DNA of 64,000 bases. It comes from Halichondria panicea (lineage: Eukaryota; Porifera; Demospongiae; Suberitida; Halichondriidae). How positions within the stretch are numbered: position 1 is the stretch's first letter; the number at the start of each line of letters is the position of its first letter. A model generated the notes under the pieces. That model was not told the origin of the DNA. It did no database searches and saw only the letters and a program-made list of their open reading frames with translations. The stretch lies in the NCBI RefSeq assembly GCF_963675165.1, contig NC_087393.1:3539502-3603501 (forward strand), written 5' to 3'. Positions 12,104 to 24,968 of the stretch are shown here, piece after piece. The position numbers and the translations under genes are program-made.

Positions 12104-12944
12104 AAAACACAAATGGGATTTTGATGATACTATAGTATACGTACTGTATATGAACTGACAAATACATGTATATAAAGCTTGTATACTGAACCCTTGTATA
12201 CTATCAAACAATTTTGTAGCTGGAGTTTGTATAAAATCTGCGTTACTGTATTAATTTCTCAGTGTAAACTATAGATTTTGTTGCTCGGCCCAGATGCTCG
12301 CTTATGAAGTAAAAAATGCTAATGTATGATTTCACTTTCAAAATACGTTTGACCATTAATTAAATGACATGCATGAATTCAAAGCCTGATAAAAATCAAA
12401 GCCTGATAAAAACAACATTAATGAAAGGAGTTGTTGACCATGACTGAATTAATGTTTGAGTGGATCTAATCAGTGGGAAATTGACATCCATACAAGCGCA
12501 GCAATAGCCTCCTTTGTCTGCCTATTCATGATGCCATAGTAACAATCAGTGTGCAATATGGCTTCAAAGTCATTTTTGATTGTACATGTACTAATGAAAT
12601 GTGACCATGCTGTATAATTATTGTTGTAGCTACTCTTGCTACTATGCATTGCATTAACTTTAACTTTATGACACGTTCTGTTTTATGACATGTTTGATTG
12701 TCACACTACTCAGTACACAAAAACAGTTTATGTATAAGTGACAAAGAAGGCACTTACAGCATCAGTATTATAAGTTTAGAAAGCACTACAATCATTAATG
12801 GCCTACAGGAGGTCCGACATACGTGCACGAATCACTATACAAGTGCTAGTGCATTGGCCTAGATGTTATCACGTGATCGAAATGACTGAACTCGTAGTGA
12901 TTCGTGTAAGTACATTGTGCAGCTCATCATACTTTTGTTAATAT
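12104..12944. other. intergenic, array genes 1-2
   Basis: No gene seen. The stretch 12800-12912 contains an imperfect inverted repeat (AGGAGGTCCGACATACGTGCACG and a partner), a small MITE-like relic whose inverted counterpart recurs near 17300-17340. Confidence 0.4.
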
Positions 12945-12954
12945 GGGAATTTCC
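12945..12954 (+). promoter_or_regulatory. NF-kB consensus upstream of array gene 2
   Basis: GGGAATTTCC is a perfect fit to GGGRNNYYCC, 180 bp upstream of the gene 2 ATG. It lies at the start of a block (CAATGAATAATGTGGCAGCC...) that is repeated upstream of genes 3, 4 and 6. Confidence 0.55.
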
Positions 12955-13124
12955 TGGACAGGCAATGAATAATGTGGCAGCCAGCCAAGTGTCGGTACAC
13001 AGGCATGTTATCAAATTACAGCTACTAGTACTGTGTACAGAGCAGTGTTCAGAGCAGTGTTTAGCTAGCTAGCTATAGACTGTTACAGCTATATCTATAC
13101 ACAGGGGTATAGAAAAACAGTATT

Positions 13125-15328
13125 ATGGCTGACCCAACAGAATACCAAGGTAAGTATACAACACACTATTACTGTATAAAGCAGCATGTCTACTTATAAT
13201 TATGCTTTCACATCAGTTGGCTGCACTTGCACTACAGGCATTCAATATTAACCTCATGGATTGTTACTGTCTCACTATGGCAGTTATTGACCTGTTATTT
13301 ATTTTGTTGAGATACCTCCTGCATGACAAACTGAAAGAATAACTATATATATATACATGTCTACATAAACAAAATGCAATTGTCATACTTCAAAGCAATC
13401 AAACTTCATTGATCTATACGCCCAGCTCCAGAACTAGACCAAGAGAAGGCAATGGATCAGTACCCACCAGAGACAGACAAGCAGCCCCTTATAGAAGCAG
13501 AGCCACCAAGGCCAATTCTAGCTCCTGAAGTGCACCCCCAGCCAAGATCACTGGCTCCCCCTGGCCCCCAGCAGTACCCCCCACAGTATGGACAAGGCCC
13601 ATTTGGCAATATCAATGTGAGTATCTTTAAGTTTCAAGCCAAGGAAACCAGGTGCATGCATGGGTTTCCAGACTAATTAATTACTGCTAACAGTATAATT
13701 ATGTGAATTAAGAGCTACTATTTCTAGACTGGAGGTACATTATAGCATACTGCTACTATAATTATCACCCACCACTATAATTATAATTATAGCAGTGCAT
13801 GGCTGCCAAAACTACATACGTCAAGTGTAATTATTATCCTATTTTAAAATTATACTTGCAGGCAAGGCAAACTAACACTACAGTGGTGGTTTCACAACAA
13901 CCGACAAGTGTTGTCTACCAACAAGATGTTCCAGCTTGGGTCGGGTCAGATTTGATTATTTACTTCTCAATATTCACCATGCTTTGTTGCGGATTACTGC
14001 CTGGAATTGTGGCCTTGATGCTCGCTTGGGAGGTGAGAAAATGCTACACTAAAACTAGTGTTCAAGCTGGCGCTGTGCTAATGCCTCTCGCCATGTTTTT
14101 GCTTTCGCTCAAAAGTATTAGAGTGTTATCTATAATGAATTTTATATTAAAGTTAGCTTATCTATATAAAGTCACTGAGAAGAAAAGACTTATTTACATG
14201 CATCTATTGTAAGTTATTATTTTTTGTATTATGTGGCTTACCAGGACATCAAGAAAGAAGAAAATTGATTCTTCCAGGATCTGTAGTTCAGTGTATATAA
14301 TATCTAAGAAGAAAAGACCTGTGTACATGCATATTGTTATCTATATTGTTATATGGTAGTGTTTTGTGGCTTACCAGGCCCTCAAGACAAAGATGATTCT
14401 GCCAGGAGGATCTGGATCTGGATCTTGGATATTATTTTCTCACACATGGGGAATGAGCGCGCATGCGCATTACATCCACAGGAATAATTAAAGGGTGTGT
14501 CCAAAGAGATCAATTTTACAAATGGCTACTGTACTGCTAGCTAGCTGTTTTAACAGATATTTTCTGAGTATTGTAGCTAACAAAAAGCTAGCGCTTTAGT
14601 GCAAGGCTAACTCATATGTTGAATAGAAAGTTTGTGCGGACAGATGATGCTATGAAAGATTCTGAAGAGACTGCAACAGCCTTCAATGTGAGTCAAACTA
14701 GCCATAACTCGAGAAAGAAGCTTTAGTTTGCTAATCCACGAATCAAAATCCAAGAGAACGTGGCTAGAAGCCTATAGAAGCTGTTAGTTTTCGTCGCATT
14801 GTAACCGTTGAGCAGTTATAGCTGGAATACACACACACACACACAGACAGACACACACACAGTCAGCTTTACCGTATCCCTCGTGCGGCTACGCCTCGAG
14901 GCATAATAAATGTATAGCCTGCACACACAGGCTTTTAGAGCATCACTTTTCTTGGCAAAACTATATTTTAATTAGATGACATTCTATGGTGAAAACCCAT
15001 TATACTGTGATATGTAGGGATTCCTTTCCTTACCATATTAGGTTGACTTATCAACATTTTGGGTGTACTCTAACTGGTAGTTGTCTAAACAGACGTAGAT
15101 TGCTGCGGTATAGAGATAATACCCCGAAGCAACCCCATACCACCCACCCACTACTCTAATTATATATAGGCTCGCAGCAAGAAGGAGATTGGACAAATTG
15201 AGGAGGCCAAATCCTGGTCTCTGGCTGCCATTGTCTGCAATGTACTCGCTGCTTTACTGGGTGTGGCTGCCATTGTGTCTGTCTCTGTGTACTACGGCGT
15301 CACAATCAGCAGTGTTTACATACGTTAA
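13125..15328 (+). CDS. CD225/dispanin (IFITM-like) membrane protein, array gene 2
   Basis: Exons 13125-13149, 13426-13616, 13862-14032 and 15170-15328 give 181 residues. The start is the 25-nt exon MADPTEYQ, shared with genes 4-6. Residues 1-72 are a proline-rich cytosolic tail with DKQPLI, an acidic dileucine sorting motif. Exon 3 holds the first CD225 membrane segment (SDLIIYFSIFTMLCCGLLPG) with the CC pair that is palmitoylated in IFITM proteins. Exon 4 starts with the conserved cytosolic loop (ARSKKEIGQIEEAKSW) and ends in the second membrane segment. Family members restrict membrane fusion (IFITM) or act in vesicle traffic. The role here is inferred. Exon 3 is identical to that of gene 3. 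Confidence 0.88.
14050..14920. repeat. insertion in intron 3 of gene 2 with a CA-rich tail
   Basis: Gene 3 lacks this roughly 870-bp block between intron positions that otherwise match. Its right part carries TAGAAGCCTATAGAAGCTGTT, TTGAGCAG, a short CA tract and CCTCGTGCGGCTACGCCTCG. Related text (TAGAAGCCTATAAAAGCTCTT ... TTGAGCAG ... CA repeat) lies at 50550-50640. This suggests a dispersed element carrying its own microsatellite. Confidence 0.55.
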
Positions 15329-17570
15329 TAACGGAACTTTGCTGTCAGCTTGAACCTGAATAACCAATGTAGTATTTGTACTGAACCTTGCATGTATACT
15401 GTACTAGTGGCTATTAGCATTCCATATAAATATGTTTGTTGATTGTTAACACGATTAAGATACAAGATGTTCTATAGTTATATAATTATATACTTCATGT
15501 TTACATATAAATATGTTTATTGATTGTGCTATTCTCAAGATACAAGATATTGATGAGAACACTGAACAAATCTCCTACATTGCTCGGTGTATACACCTCA
15601 CTGCATGCATGCATGCTTGTACATACATGACTGCATGTGACGGTGTTACTGGCATATATATATATATATCAATCAAAACATTGCAATGTGAAATGTCAAA
15701 TTAAAATTGTTACCGCCCACTCAATATTTGTGACGTTTTCGTGTCATAACTTGTCATATTTGTCATTTCCTCTTCATAATAAATGATAAAAGAGTACTGC
15801 AGTGTAATTAGCAAACAAGGTAGCATATATAGATTCAAGTTAGCATCTATACCTTTCTTCTGCAGACCAGATTATACTTTAATCTTGGTTCCTAACTCAA
15901 AATACAATGAAAAAGAGAATAAACTAAGTCTGTAATCAGGTGTCAAGTGTCACTGTTCGGACTTTCATCCAGTCCATCAAGTCTACCAGCTATTCTCTCC
16001 ATTCATAATTACTCTACTCATCATCATATCCAATATATGTATGTTAACTATCTCTTGATGGATGTCAGTGTCGGTAAATCCCACCAGGAGAGAGTTTCTC
16101 AGGGGCTTTCTTCAGTTCCTGGGCACTGTCTTTGCTTTGCCTTGCTTGTCTTGGAAACTTGACATCAGCTCTATGTTACAGTAGTATACCTTGGCTGTTA
16201 CCTTGGCTGCTACTTGGGCTGATCTGTCATCCTCAGAAGGTATACTGTAGTCTAGCTGGCACAATAAACTTTAGCTAGCTCTACTTACATGCACTTATGC
16301 AAAATTAACGCTGCTTAACACTAACAGGAAACTAGGCAACCCACATTCATATGAATCCTTAGGAATTACTTGTGCTGCCTAGCACCGAACTAAAGGTAAA
16401 TACCCTTCCCACAAAAATTTATGATGTAAAGTGTGGGACAGTCCCTTTCCAATCACTGCAATTCAATGGTAAAACTGTCATCACTGTTATATTTCAAACC
16501 TGAAAAACACTGTATGCAGCTCATGTAGAAACTGCATGTGAGGTATCATTGGAAAGAGTAATAGCTAGATTATACAATAGAGAGCAAACTAGAATTATTT
16601 CTAGGTAAAATTCCTTCTTTTTTAGTGTTTAAAGTACAAATTGTGTGTTTTTGTCTCACTTTTTACTGCATTTGTATACTTGTAGATTAAATGTTTGATG
16701 ACAACTTTTACATATTTTTTACATTCATTTGACAAAATGTTTTGATATGATATATATACATAGAATCATAATAGTCTGGAAAACAACTCTCGATAGGAAT
16801 AAAAGCATGTGGATGCAAGGTTTAGAAACCTTCCTATTATTACTTTCAGTACATAGAATCACAATAGTCTGGAAAACAACTCTCGATAGGAATAAAAGCA
16901 TGTGGATGCAAGGTTTAGAAACCTTCCTATTATTACTTTCAGAATATATATACATGTCCATGGGAAACACACAAAACTTTTAGGATGATCCTATGCAGGT
17001 ATACAATCATCATAGCAACAATACAGGGTTAAGCAAAAATTCAATTCCTATAAGGAAGTCCTAGAAAGAAACTACACCTGAGATATACTAATTCATTTGT
17101 CATTTATTGAGAAGGCAAGTTAACGCTGTAGAGCGGTGACTGAGTGGAGAAAAAAATCCAGGTTATTGTGATGCCTTACTCCACTTCCAAAATTCCGTTG
17201 ACCATAATTATTAGAATAAACTATCAAATGTCTGGGTGGATCCGATCATGCATGCAGTGGGAAATTGACATCCATAAAAGTGCATCAATGCACTGAACAT
17301 GTATAGTGATTTGTGCACGCATATCGGACCTCCTGTGGGCTACATGTACATGCACTATTATACCATAATTATAAAAAAAGAGGGCTAGGGCGCATGCAAA
17401 AGAAAAATCCCCAACGTGGTCGAATGAATGTGCATAGAAATGTCTATTTTTAGCACTTCATGCAAATTCTCATTCATCTGCCCACATGGTGAATTCTGCT
17501 CGCCACGTGTACTAGAGTGAGTTGCATGCATGCCCTCTCTTCTTTTATACGCCCTTGATTATTGATACTG
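15329..17570. other. intergenic, array genes 2-3
   Basis: No convincing gene. It holds the 93-bp tandem duplication at 16758-16942, the short conserved block at 17124-17192 and a MITE-like end near 17521-17557. Confidence 0.45.
16758..16942. repeat. 93-bp tandem duplication
   Basis: Two near-identical adjacent copies begin ACATAGAATCAYAATAGTCTGG and include CTCGATAGGAATAAAAGCATG. Single diverged copies lie downstream of genes 3, 4 and 5 (about 19005, 25430, 28150), so it belongs to the ancestral array unit. Confidence 0.9.
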
Positions 17571-17580
17571 TGGAATTTCC
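17571..17580 (+). promoter_or_regulatory. degraded NF-kB-like site upstream of array gene 3
   Basis: TGGAATTTCC differs in the first base from the GGGAATTTCC found at the same place in the blocks of genes 2, 4 and 6. Confidence 0.3.
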
Positions 17581-17942
17581 TGGATAGGCAATGAATAATG
17601 TGGAAGCCAGCCAAGTGTCAGTACACATGCATGCTATCAAATTACAGCTGCTTTGTACAGAGCAGTGTTTAGCTAGCTATAGACTGTTATAGCTTTAGCT
17701 TTACAGGGGTATAGAAGACAGTATACAGTTGACCCAACAGAATACCAAGGTAAGGTACAAAACACACACATCTTACTGTATAAAGCAGCATGTCTACTTA
17801 AACATCAGTTGGCTAGCTGCTACCTGACAAACTGTATATATATATGTCTACATAATCAAAATTGCTATTGTCATGCATGCTTTAAAAGCAAGCTTTATTG
17901 CTCAATATTCCCAGCTCCAGAACTATAGACCAAGAGAAAGCA

Positions 17943-18829
17943 ATGGATCAGTACCCACCAGAGACAGAAAAGCAGCCCCTTATAGGAGCAGTGCCACCGA
18001 GGCCAATGCTAGCTCCTGAAGTGCATCCCCAGCCAAGATCACCGGCCTCCCAGCAGTACCCCCCACAGTATGGACAAGGCCCATTTGGCAATATCAATGT
18101 AAGTATAAGTTTTTAGCCGAAGCTACATACATCAATGTATATTATTATTATCTTATTTCATATACTTGCAGGCAAGGCAAACTAACACTACAGTGGTGGT
18201 TTCACAACAACCGACAAGTGTTGTCTACCAACAAGATGTTCCAGCTTGGGTCGGGTCAGATTTGATTATTTACTTCTCAATATTCACCATGCTTTGTTGC
18301 GGATTACTGCCTGGAATTGTGGCCTTGATGCTCGCTTGGGAGGTGAGAAAATGCTACATTTATAGCCATGCACACAGGCTTTATGGCATAACTTTTTTGG
18401 CAGATGACATTCTATGGTGAAAACCCTACATGTATGTAGGGATTCCTTTCTTTACCATATTAGGTTGGCTTATCAACATTTTGGGTGTACTCTAACTGGT
18501 AGTTGTCCAAACATATGTAGATTGCTGTGGTATAGAGATAATATCCCGAAGCAACCCCATTAAATCTGCAATGCAGCAATATCTTTTACATATAGAGGGG
18601 TGATTAAAATAAACGTACGCAAACCTATGAACACAAACAACCACCCACCCACCACTATAATTATATATAGGCTCGCAGCAAGAAGGATATTGGACGAATT
18701 GAGGAGGCCAAATCCTGGTCCCTGGCCGCCATTCTCTGCAATATACTCGCTACTCTACTGGGTGTAGCTGCCATTGTGACTGTTTCTGTGTACTACGGCA
18801 CACTCAGTGTAGTTTATTATAATAACTGA
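17943..18829 (+). CDS. CD225/dispanin protein, array gene 3 (first exon lost)
   Basis: Exons 17943-18098, 18172-18342 and 18671-18829 give about 161 residues if translation starts at the internal Met (MDQYPPETEKQPLIG). The homologous exon 1 (about 17725-17750) has lost its ATG (GTATACAGTTGACC in place of GTATGGCTGACC). Exon 2 has a 2-bp insertion (GAACTATAGACC) that would shift the frame before this Met, so only internal initiation keeps the protein. An in-frame ATG at 17898 in the former intron is an alternative start. The rest is intact: EKQPLI dileucine-type motif, LCC membrane segment, ARSKKDIGRIEEAK loop and second membrane segment ending LSVVYYNN. Exon 3 equals that of gene 2. Confidence 0.72.
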
Positions 18830-21127
18830 AAAAATGGGACTTTGCTGTCAGCTCGAACCTATGTCGTATTTGTACTGAATTTTGCATGTATATATACTGT
18901 GGCTATTATAAATATGTTTGTTGATTGTACTATTCTCAACACAATTAAGATGTTGTTAGTTTGATGAGGAAACATGAAAACATTGAACAGATTTCCTACA
19001 TTGATCGATAGGAATAAAAGCATGTGGATGCAAGGTTTAATGACAATAGAAACTTTCCTATTATTAGCCCATTACTTTTGGAATATATATTATACATGTC
19101 CATGAGAAACACACGAAACTTTTAGGACAATCCTATGCAGGTATAAACTATATACAAACATCATAGCAACAATACAGGGTTAAGCAAAAATTCAATTCCT
19201 AGCAACCAATTACGAAAATTACTAATCCGAGGCGCGTGGGCGGCCACGGGTTATAGCAGTTGTTTGGTTTGTTTGTCTATTTGTTTGTAATATCTGAGTC
19301 TACCTCATCTAGATATCACGGAATCTATTGTCTAGCCTTAGAAACAACTTTCACCATGTGATATACTCAGAGTGTTAGCGACACTACTGTTGAGTTGGCT
19401 AAAGGCAACATCTTCTTGGTTATCCATTAGCAGAGCTCACACAATAAGTGCTATTATGAGGCCACTTTTGTTATCGTGAACTTATCATAGCACTGCGTTT
19501 ACAGCATAGATAACCTCCAAGCCTCCACACAAGTTATTATAGTTATAGTGTCAGATTTTGGTGCTAAATTTAAGACTGTTGTCGAATAAGAACGAGCAAA
19601 AGCTAAGACGCTTGAACTTGCACATCGGCTGCATGACTGCCTAGGCTATAGCTACATGCGGCCTTCATTTGACTTTACCAGGAACAATGGTCCCTAAAGT
19701 AGAAAGCTAGAATTGTGGTTTTGTTGCTTCTTTAGTCCTAAAACATATCAGGAGCCATAATTACATCTAAAACTCCATTGCTTTGATGTGATCCTAGTCC
19801 ATAGTGCATGCCTCAGACATGCATGCACCCACTAAAACTCAGTACTCAGCACGCCTTTAATTTTATTGCTTCTGTTACTTGCACAGCCAGCGTCCATGCT
19901 CATGCATACATAAATATATATCTGCATTTAGTGTGTAACACTCTTCCGGTTTTTATCGGTTCATATCAACAGCCGAGGGTTAGCACTTCAGTGCTCTAGT
20001 TATCCTAGTTTAGCCCACTTGAAAAATAATGTGACACATAAAATCTTTGAACGTTGCAGATTTATCAAATTCTATACTTCTAAGTAGGTGTACATTCCAG
20101 TTAGCAAGTGATGCATGCAGTGATTAAAAGTGAACAAAATAGCAGATAGGATATGCGGAAACTATGCTAAGGGCGGGAAATGGCTGTATACTCTACACTC
20201 TACACTCTAATAATAACTGTATAATACTGTGCATCTTGTACAACACGGCTATAAGAATAGATGTTTGTGTAGCCTTCGCCAAGGTACACAATATCTCTAA
20301 GTAAGCAAATGGATTAAGCTGCATGGAATGAATGGCTATAATTTTATGATTTGTGACATCCAGCACAAGATTCTCGTGACATACCTCTACTAAACTTTGT
20401 GAGAACATCGAACAAAAATTAAATCTGATTCAGGCCATCACTACTAGTTACAAGTTCAACTGCTGTAGAGCGATGACTGAGTGGAGAGCCTTAGTGGGAG
20501 AAAAGAAATCCAGGTTATCGTGATGCCTTACTCCACTTCCTTCCAAGTGTGGTGAGCAAACTAAACCAGACTGGAGGCATGCTGAAACATTTGAGAACAG
20601 GTAGTGGTACTACAGATATATGCACTGTGGATTAGGATCCCAGAGTCAGCTATTAACAGAGACACTGGCTAAGCAGGAGCTATAATTCTAGCTTTCTACT
20701 TTAGTGACCCTGTTCCATTGTTCTACAGTACAGCTTTTTATTGCAGTGACCCTGTTCCATCATAGATTGTTCCTGGTACAGGATCACTTCAGTTGTAAAT
20801 AACCCATGTGCCAAGTTCTGTTCAAGCTACATTTTGCTCGCTTTTATTAGACAACGAAGCTTTAACACCGAAAGCTGCCACTATTAGTCTCACGTTACTT
20901 TCCAATACACATTATACCTACCTTCGACACTCTCTCTCTATTATATAATTATACTCTTGATAACATTGACGATGATTATCGCCTTTCCTTTTTATAGCTT
21001 GTACCTGAAGTGGTTGCGGTTACAATAGTGATGTAAGTCTGGCAATATGCCTCCTGTGCACAGTCTATTGGAGTTACGGTGACTCCTCCTAATGAACTCT
21101 CTTGTGTGTGCATACTTCTGTTAACAT
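18830..21127. other. intergenic, array genes 3-4
   Basis: No gene recognised. A dispersed repeat starting CCGAGGCGCGTGGGCGGCCACGG lies at about 19225-19330; related copies are near 28350, 33040, 40980 and 41045. The 462-bp block at 20091-20552 is shared with the region after gene 5. Confidence 0.45.
20091..20552. repeat. 462-bp non-coding block, copy 1
   Basis: It matches 28568-29026 over its length, including GAGAGCCTTAGTGG and CCTTACTCCACTTCC. A 69-bp core (TGACTGAGTGGAG ... ACTCCACTTCC) is also at 17124-17192. It belongs to the duplicated array unit. Its GAGTGGAG...CTCCACTTC ends could pair, so a structured RNA is possible but unproven. Confidence 0.75.
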
Positions 21128-21137
21128 GGGAATTTCC
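21128..21137 (+). promoter_or_regulatory. NF-kB consensus upstream of array gene 4
   Basis: GGGAATTTCC lies 223 bp upstream of the gene 4 ATG, in the same upstream block as gene 2. Part of that block (CAATGAATAWTGTGGCAGCC) is doubled here. Confidence 0.55.
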
Positions 21138-21350
21138 TCTTGGACATGAGGCAATGAATAATGTGGCAGCCAGCCAAGTGTCAGTACACATGTTACTACT
21201 GGGCATGCAGGCAATGAATATTGTGGCAGCCACTAGAAAAGTGTCGGTACTTTCAATGTTCAATCGAATTGTGTGCAGAGCAATGTTTAGCTGGCTTTAG
21301 ACTGTTACAGTTTTACAGCTATACATAGGAGTATAGAAGACAGTAAGTAT

Positions 21351-24300
21351 ATGACTGACCCAACAGATTATCAAGGTAGGTATAAAACACACAAATCTTA
21401 TTGTCAAAATAATTCTGAAGCATAAATTAGCATGTCTATAAACCGCATAGCAAGAAATTTTCGAGGGGGCTTTTTTGTGGGTTAACAATCCTACACGAAA
21501 ATGATTCCACAAAAATTGTTCTTTAAGTGTGTGCATGTGTGTATGCATGCGCATGGTGTGTGAATGTGTGTGAAGATGATGGTGTATAGAATAAACAGAG
21601 GGCATACGTTGCAACTACTTTCGCAGCTCTCCACACAGTCAGTATCAGAATTATCCGCTATAACGTGCAAAGATTTAAGGTGTGGTCTGTGAGTGCTTCC
21701 AGTAAACAGTCACCCATGAAATTGACGAAAAGCTTTTTTAGAGGTCATTCCACGAAATTGAAGGACCTCGAAAATTTCGCGCTATAGGGTACTTATAATT
21801 ATACTTTCACATCATTTGGCTGCACTACCTGACAAACTGAAAAAATAACTGTATACATGCATGCATGTCTACATGGTCAAAATGCCATTGTCATGTTTTA
21901 AAAGCAATCAAGCTTCATTGCTCTATATGCCCATTTCCAGAACTAGACCAAGAGAAGGCAATGGATCAGTCCCCACCAGAGACAGACAAGCAGCCCCTTA
22001 TAGGAGCAGAGCCACCAAGGCCAATGCTAGCTCCTGAAGTGCACCTCCAGCCAAGATCACTGGCTCCCCCAGGCCCTCAGCAGTACCCCCCACAATATGA
22101 ACAAGCCCCATTCGGGACTCTGAATGCGAGTATCTTCAAGTTTCAAGCCGAGGAAACTAGGGTATAGAGAAGCCTCTTTTCTGCTTTCCAGACTAATTAA
22201 TGAACCATACAGAATTACAAACAAAAATTACTGCGTTTACTTTAGTATGTGAATTAAGAGCTATTCTAGACTGGAGATATATCATAGCTTTTTTAAGCAT
22301 GCACTACTAGTATACTACATGAATGGCTATACATAGATTAAAAAAAAAATTTTTTTTTCGAACAATTAGTATGCTTATCATAATTATACTTGCAGGCAAG
22401 GCAAACTAACACTACTGTGGTGGTTACACAACCAACAAGTGTTATCTACCAACAAAATGTTCCAGCTTGGATCGGGTCAGATTTGCTTATTTACTTATCA
22501 ATATTCATCATGCTTTGTTGCGGATTACTGCCTGGATTTGTGGCCTTGGTTTTCGCTTGGGAGGTGAGAAAATGTTACAGTAAATATATTTATAGCCATA
22601 CACACAGGCTTTTATAGCATCATTTTTAAGGTGGACTTGCAAAATTAGCTTTATTTTAAGATGACATTCTATGGTGAAAACCCATTTATATGACTGTGCA
22701 TGTATATGGAGATGCCTTTTAGTACCAATATTATTAGGTTGGCTATCAAAAAGTTTAGGTGTACTTTTCAGGGTTCTCCCCAGAAAGTTTTGTCAGAGTG
22801 GTGTTGTGCAGCGTGTGTAGCCAAAAGAGATCAACATGTCAGTCTGAATCACTCTTGATGCATTTCACACCAAATTTTTCTGTCAATAATAATTATTCTA
22901 TTTTTGAATCTTGTTTTTAGTTCAGCATGGCATCATGGTCTTCTGGGCACTAAAGTTCATCTTCTGAGGAGTTTAGGGGGTGCTTCCCTAGTGAAAAGCT
23001 GCAGCTTGAACTTAGAAAGAGAACAGTGACAGAAGCTTTGTCTGCTTATCTATCAATCTGCCACATGGCATAAGTAGCCCCACCTACAAATAATTCCGAG
23101 CGAAGTGAGGTTATGTTTGGGTCCTATTCCGAGATTTTCCGTGGCAGCAGTGGTGGATGACATCGAGGCAAAAGGAGCTTTACCTGGACTGCTGGTGAAC
23201 ATGTAGACTTTGATACTTGGCGTGGAGTCTTGGCAGATGCTGAGGGATGTCGGCTCAAAGTCTTAGGCCTCAGCTACAGCCAGGAGTAGCTAAACCGGAG
23301 CCTGGATGGACAGTTGAACTTAAATCTAGCTTTCTTGTGTGTCGATCATTATGACGTCTTTACCAGATTGAATGCACATAGACCTAGCTTTCTTATGTGA
23401 CGATTATTAGGTCCAGATTTACTTTGATATTTGATTTTACTGAGCCAAGAGTAGATAATACTCTTATCTACTCTTGACTGAGCGAGGATTTATTGCATTT
23501 AACGTACCCCTAGTAATTATTGCTGGGCTTCTATTGAAACAGCTAGTAGCTAGCAGCTGAGTTTAGTATAGCTAGCTAGCTATGAGCTAGCTGCTGATAG
23601 CTGCCTCAGAGTGGCGCTGCGCAACTCTAATATACGCTTTAGGGAGAACGCTGCTTTTAACGGTAGTTGTCTAAACAGAGATTACTGTCTTAACTGTGGT
23701 AGAGATAATATCCTGAAGCAACCCATTACAGCTGTTTGCGTAGACCTTGCAAAATACTAAATCATTCACTGCATTACCACAAAACCATCATACAATGTTG
23801 CTATGCAGTATTAGATACGTGTGTACATGTAAATAAAAAGTGAGCAATGATGGCTTCTAAAACTAGACTATGGAAACTCATAGAACCGGGGAGGATTTGA
23901 TGTAGAAAATGGTCTACCAACGCCTTATGCTGAGACTTGCATGCTGTACAAAAAATAGTTACGCTAAAGAACCTGCAGATGGCTGACTCGCTCACTGCAG
24001 TATACCGGTTTTTGACCAACAAGTCCAAACGTATAAGCAACAGGTTTTCCAAAACAATCTTTTGTGATCTGTCAGTGTTTGAGGTCCTTTGCAGTACTTT
24101 GTACCAGTTTTTTCAGCCTGAAACTTCTTCACACTGCTTTCCATACATGCAGTGGACAGATTAGTAGCTATAATTAATCAGGTATGCAAGTCCCAGCCCA
24201 TTCTCCACTTCAAATCCTCACCATAATTTGTACCACTTTATAGCGGGTAATTTTCGCCGGTATAATTTTTTCTTGTAGATTAGCCATTTTGTTATTAGCA

Positions 24301-24968
24301 AAAAGTACCTGTTACAGTAGAACCTCGATTATCCGAAACCTCGATTATCCGGCTTGGCAGTTTTCTTTTTAATCAGATTAAACAATTCAGAAAATGGGCG
24401 TGTCCCTCAAATGCGCATGCGCGTTGCAGCTGTTACCATGGAGACATGCCTGCTTATCTTCTGCGCATGCACAGACAACCATGTGGCACTGCTGTTTATC
24501 AATAAAGTGGGTGGATTAAGGCGTGGTTTATCTATTCGATTATCCGGCATATTCACTTATCCAGCCTCCTTCTGGAACCAAGGTGTCCGGATAATTGAGG
24601 TTCTACTGTATACAAGTTCTAGAAGCCATCATCGCTCAGGACTACATGTTGTTAGCATAGACATTGTATATGGTGATTTTGTGGTAATGTAGTGAGCTGT
24701 TAAAATCTATGCAAACAGCTGTAGTCTAAAAAGCAATGCAGCAATTTCCTTCACGTATATAGAAGGGTGATTGGAACAAACCAATGCAAACTTTAAAAAC
24801 AAACAAACAACCACTCACACCACACTATAATTATAGGCTCGCAACAAGAAGGAGATTGGACGAATTAAGGAGGCCAAATCTTGGACACTGGCTGCCATTG
24901 TCTGCAATGTACTCACTGCTCTACTGGGTGTGGCTGCCATTGTGTTTGTCTACAGATGTTATAACTGA
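21351..24968 (+). CDS. CD225/dispanin protein, array gene 4
   Basis: Exons 21351-21375, 21941-22125, 22396-22563 and 24837-24968 give 169 residues. Start exon MTDPTDYQ. The exon 2 acceptor is 6 bp downstream of that in gene 2, dropping two residues without changing frame. The exon 2 donor is GC (AAT|GCGAGT), a rare GC-AG intron or a decaying site. The protein has DKQPLI, the IIMLCCGLLPG membrane segment, the ARNKKEIGRIKEAK loop and a short C terminus (VYRCYN). Intron 3 is 2.27 kb because it holds two transposon relics: a CAGGG-ended element and a pogo-like MITE. Confidence 0.82.
22769..23653. mobile_element. 885-bp hAT-like non-autonomous element
   Basis: Ends CAGGGTTCTCCCCAGAAAG and, inverted, CAGCGTTCTCCCTAAAGCG. 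Both flanks read CTTTT (22764-22768 and 23654-23658). Paralogous introns lack the block and read straight across (ACTCTAACTGGTAGTTG), which confirms an insertion. No transposase frame is visible. CAGGG-type ends suggest hAT; a 5-bp duplication is unusual for classical 8-bp hATs. Confidence 0.75.
24315..24608. mobile_element. pogo/Tigger-like MITE, copy 1 (294 bp)
   Basis: Inverted ends CAGTAGAACCTCGATTATCC are flanked by TA on each side. It is about 90% similar by eye to 52798-53047, including the internal GCGCATGCGC and GTTACCATGGAGACATGCC. The open frame across it is not a transposase. Confidence 0.88.

Noticed and set aside
16725-16983. Frames across the 93-bp tandem duplication, on both strands
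   Set aside because: The repeat length is a multiple of three, so any frame stays open; no splice or homology support.
24354-24692. Open frame across the pogo-like MITE (also 52811-53122)
   Set aside because: It covers TIR and body of a 250-294-bp MITE and has no transposase features.
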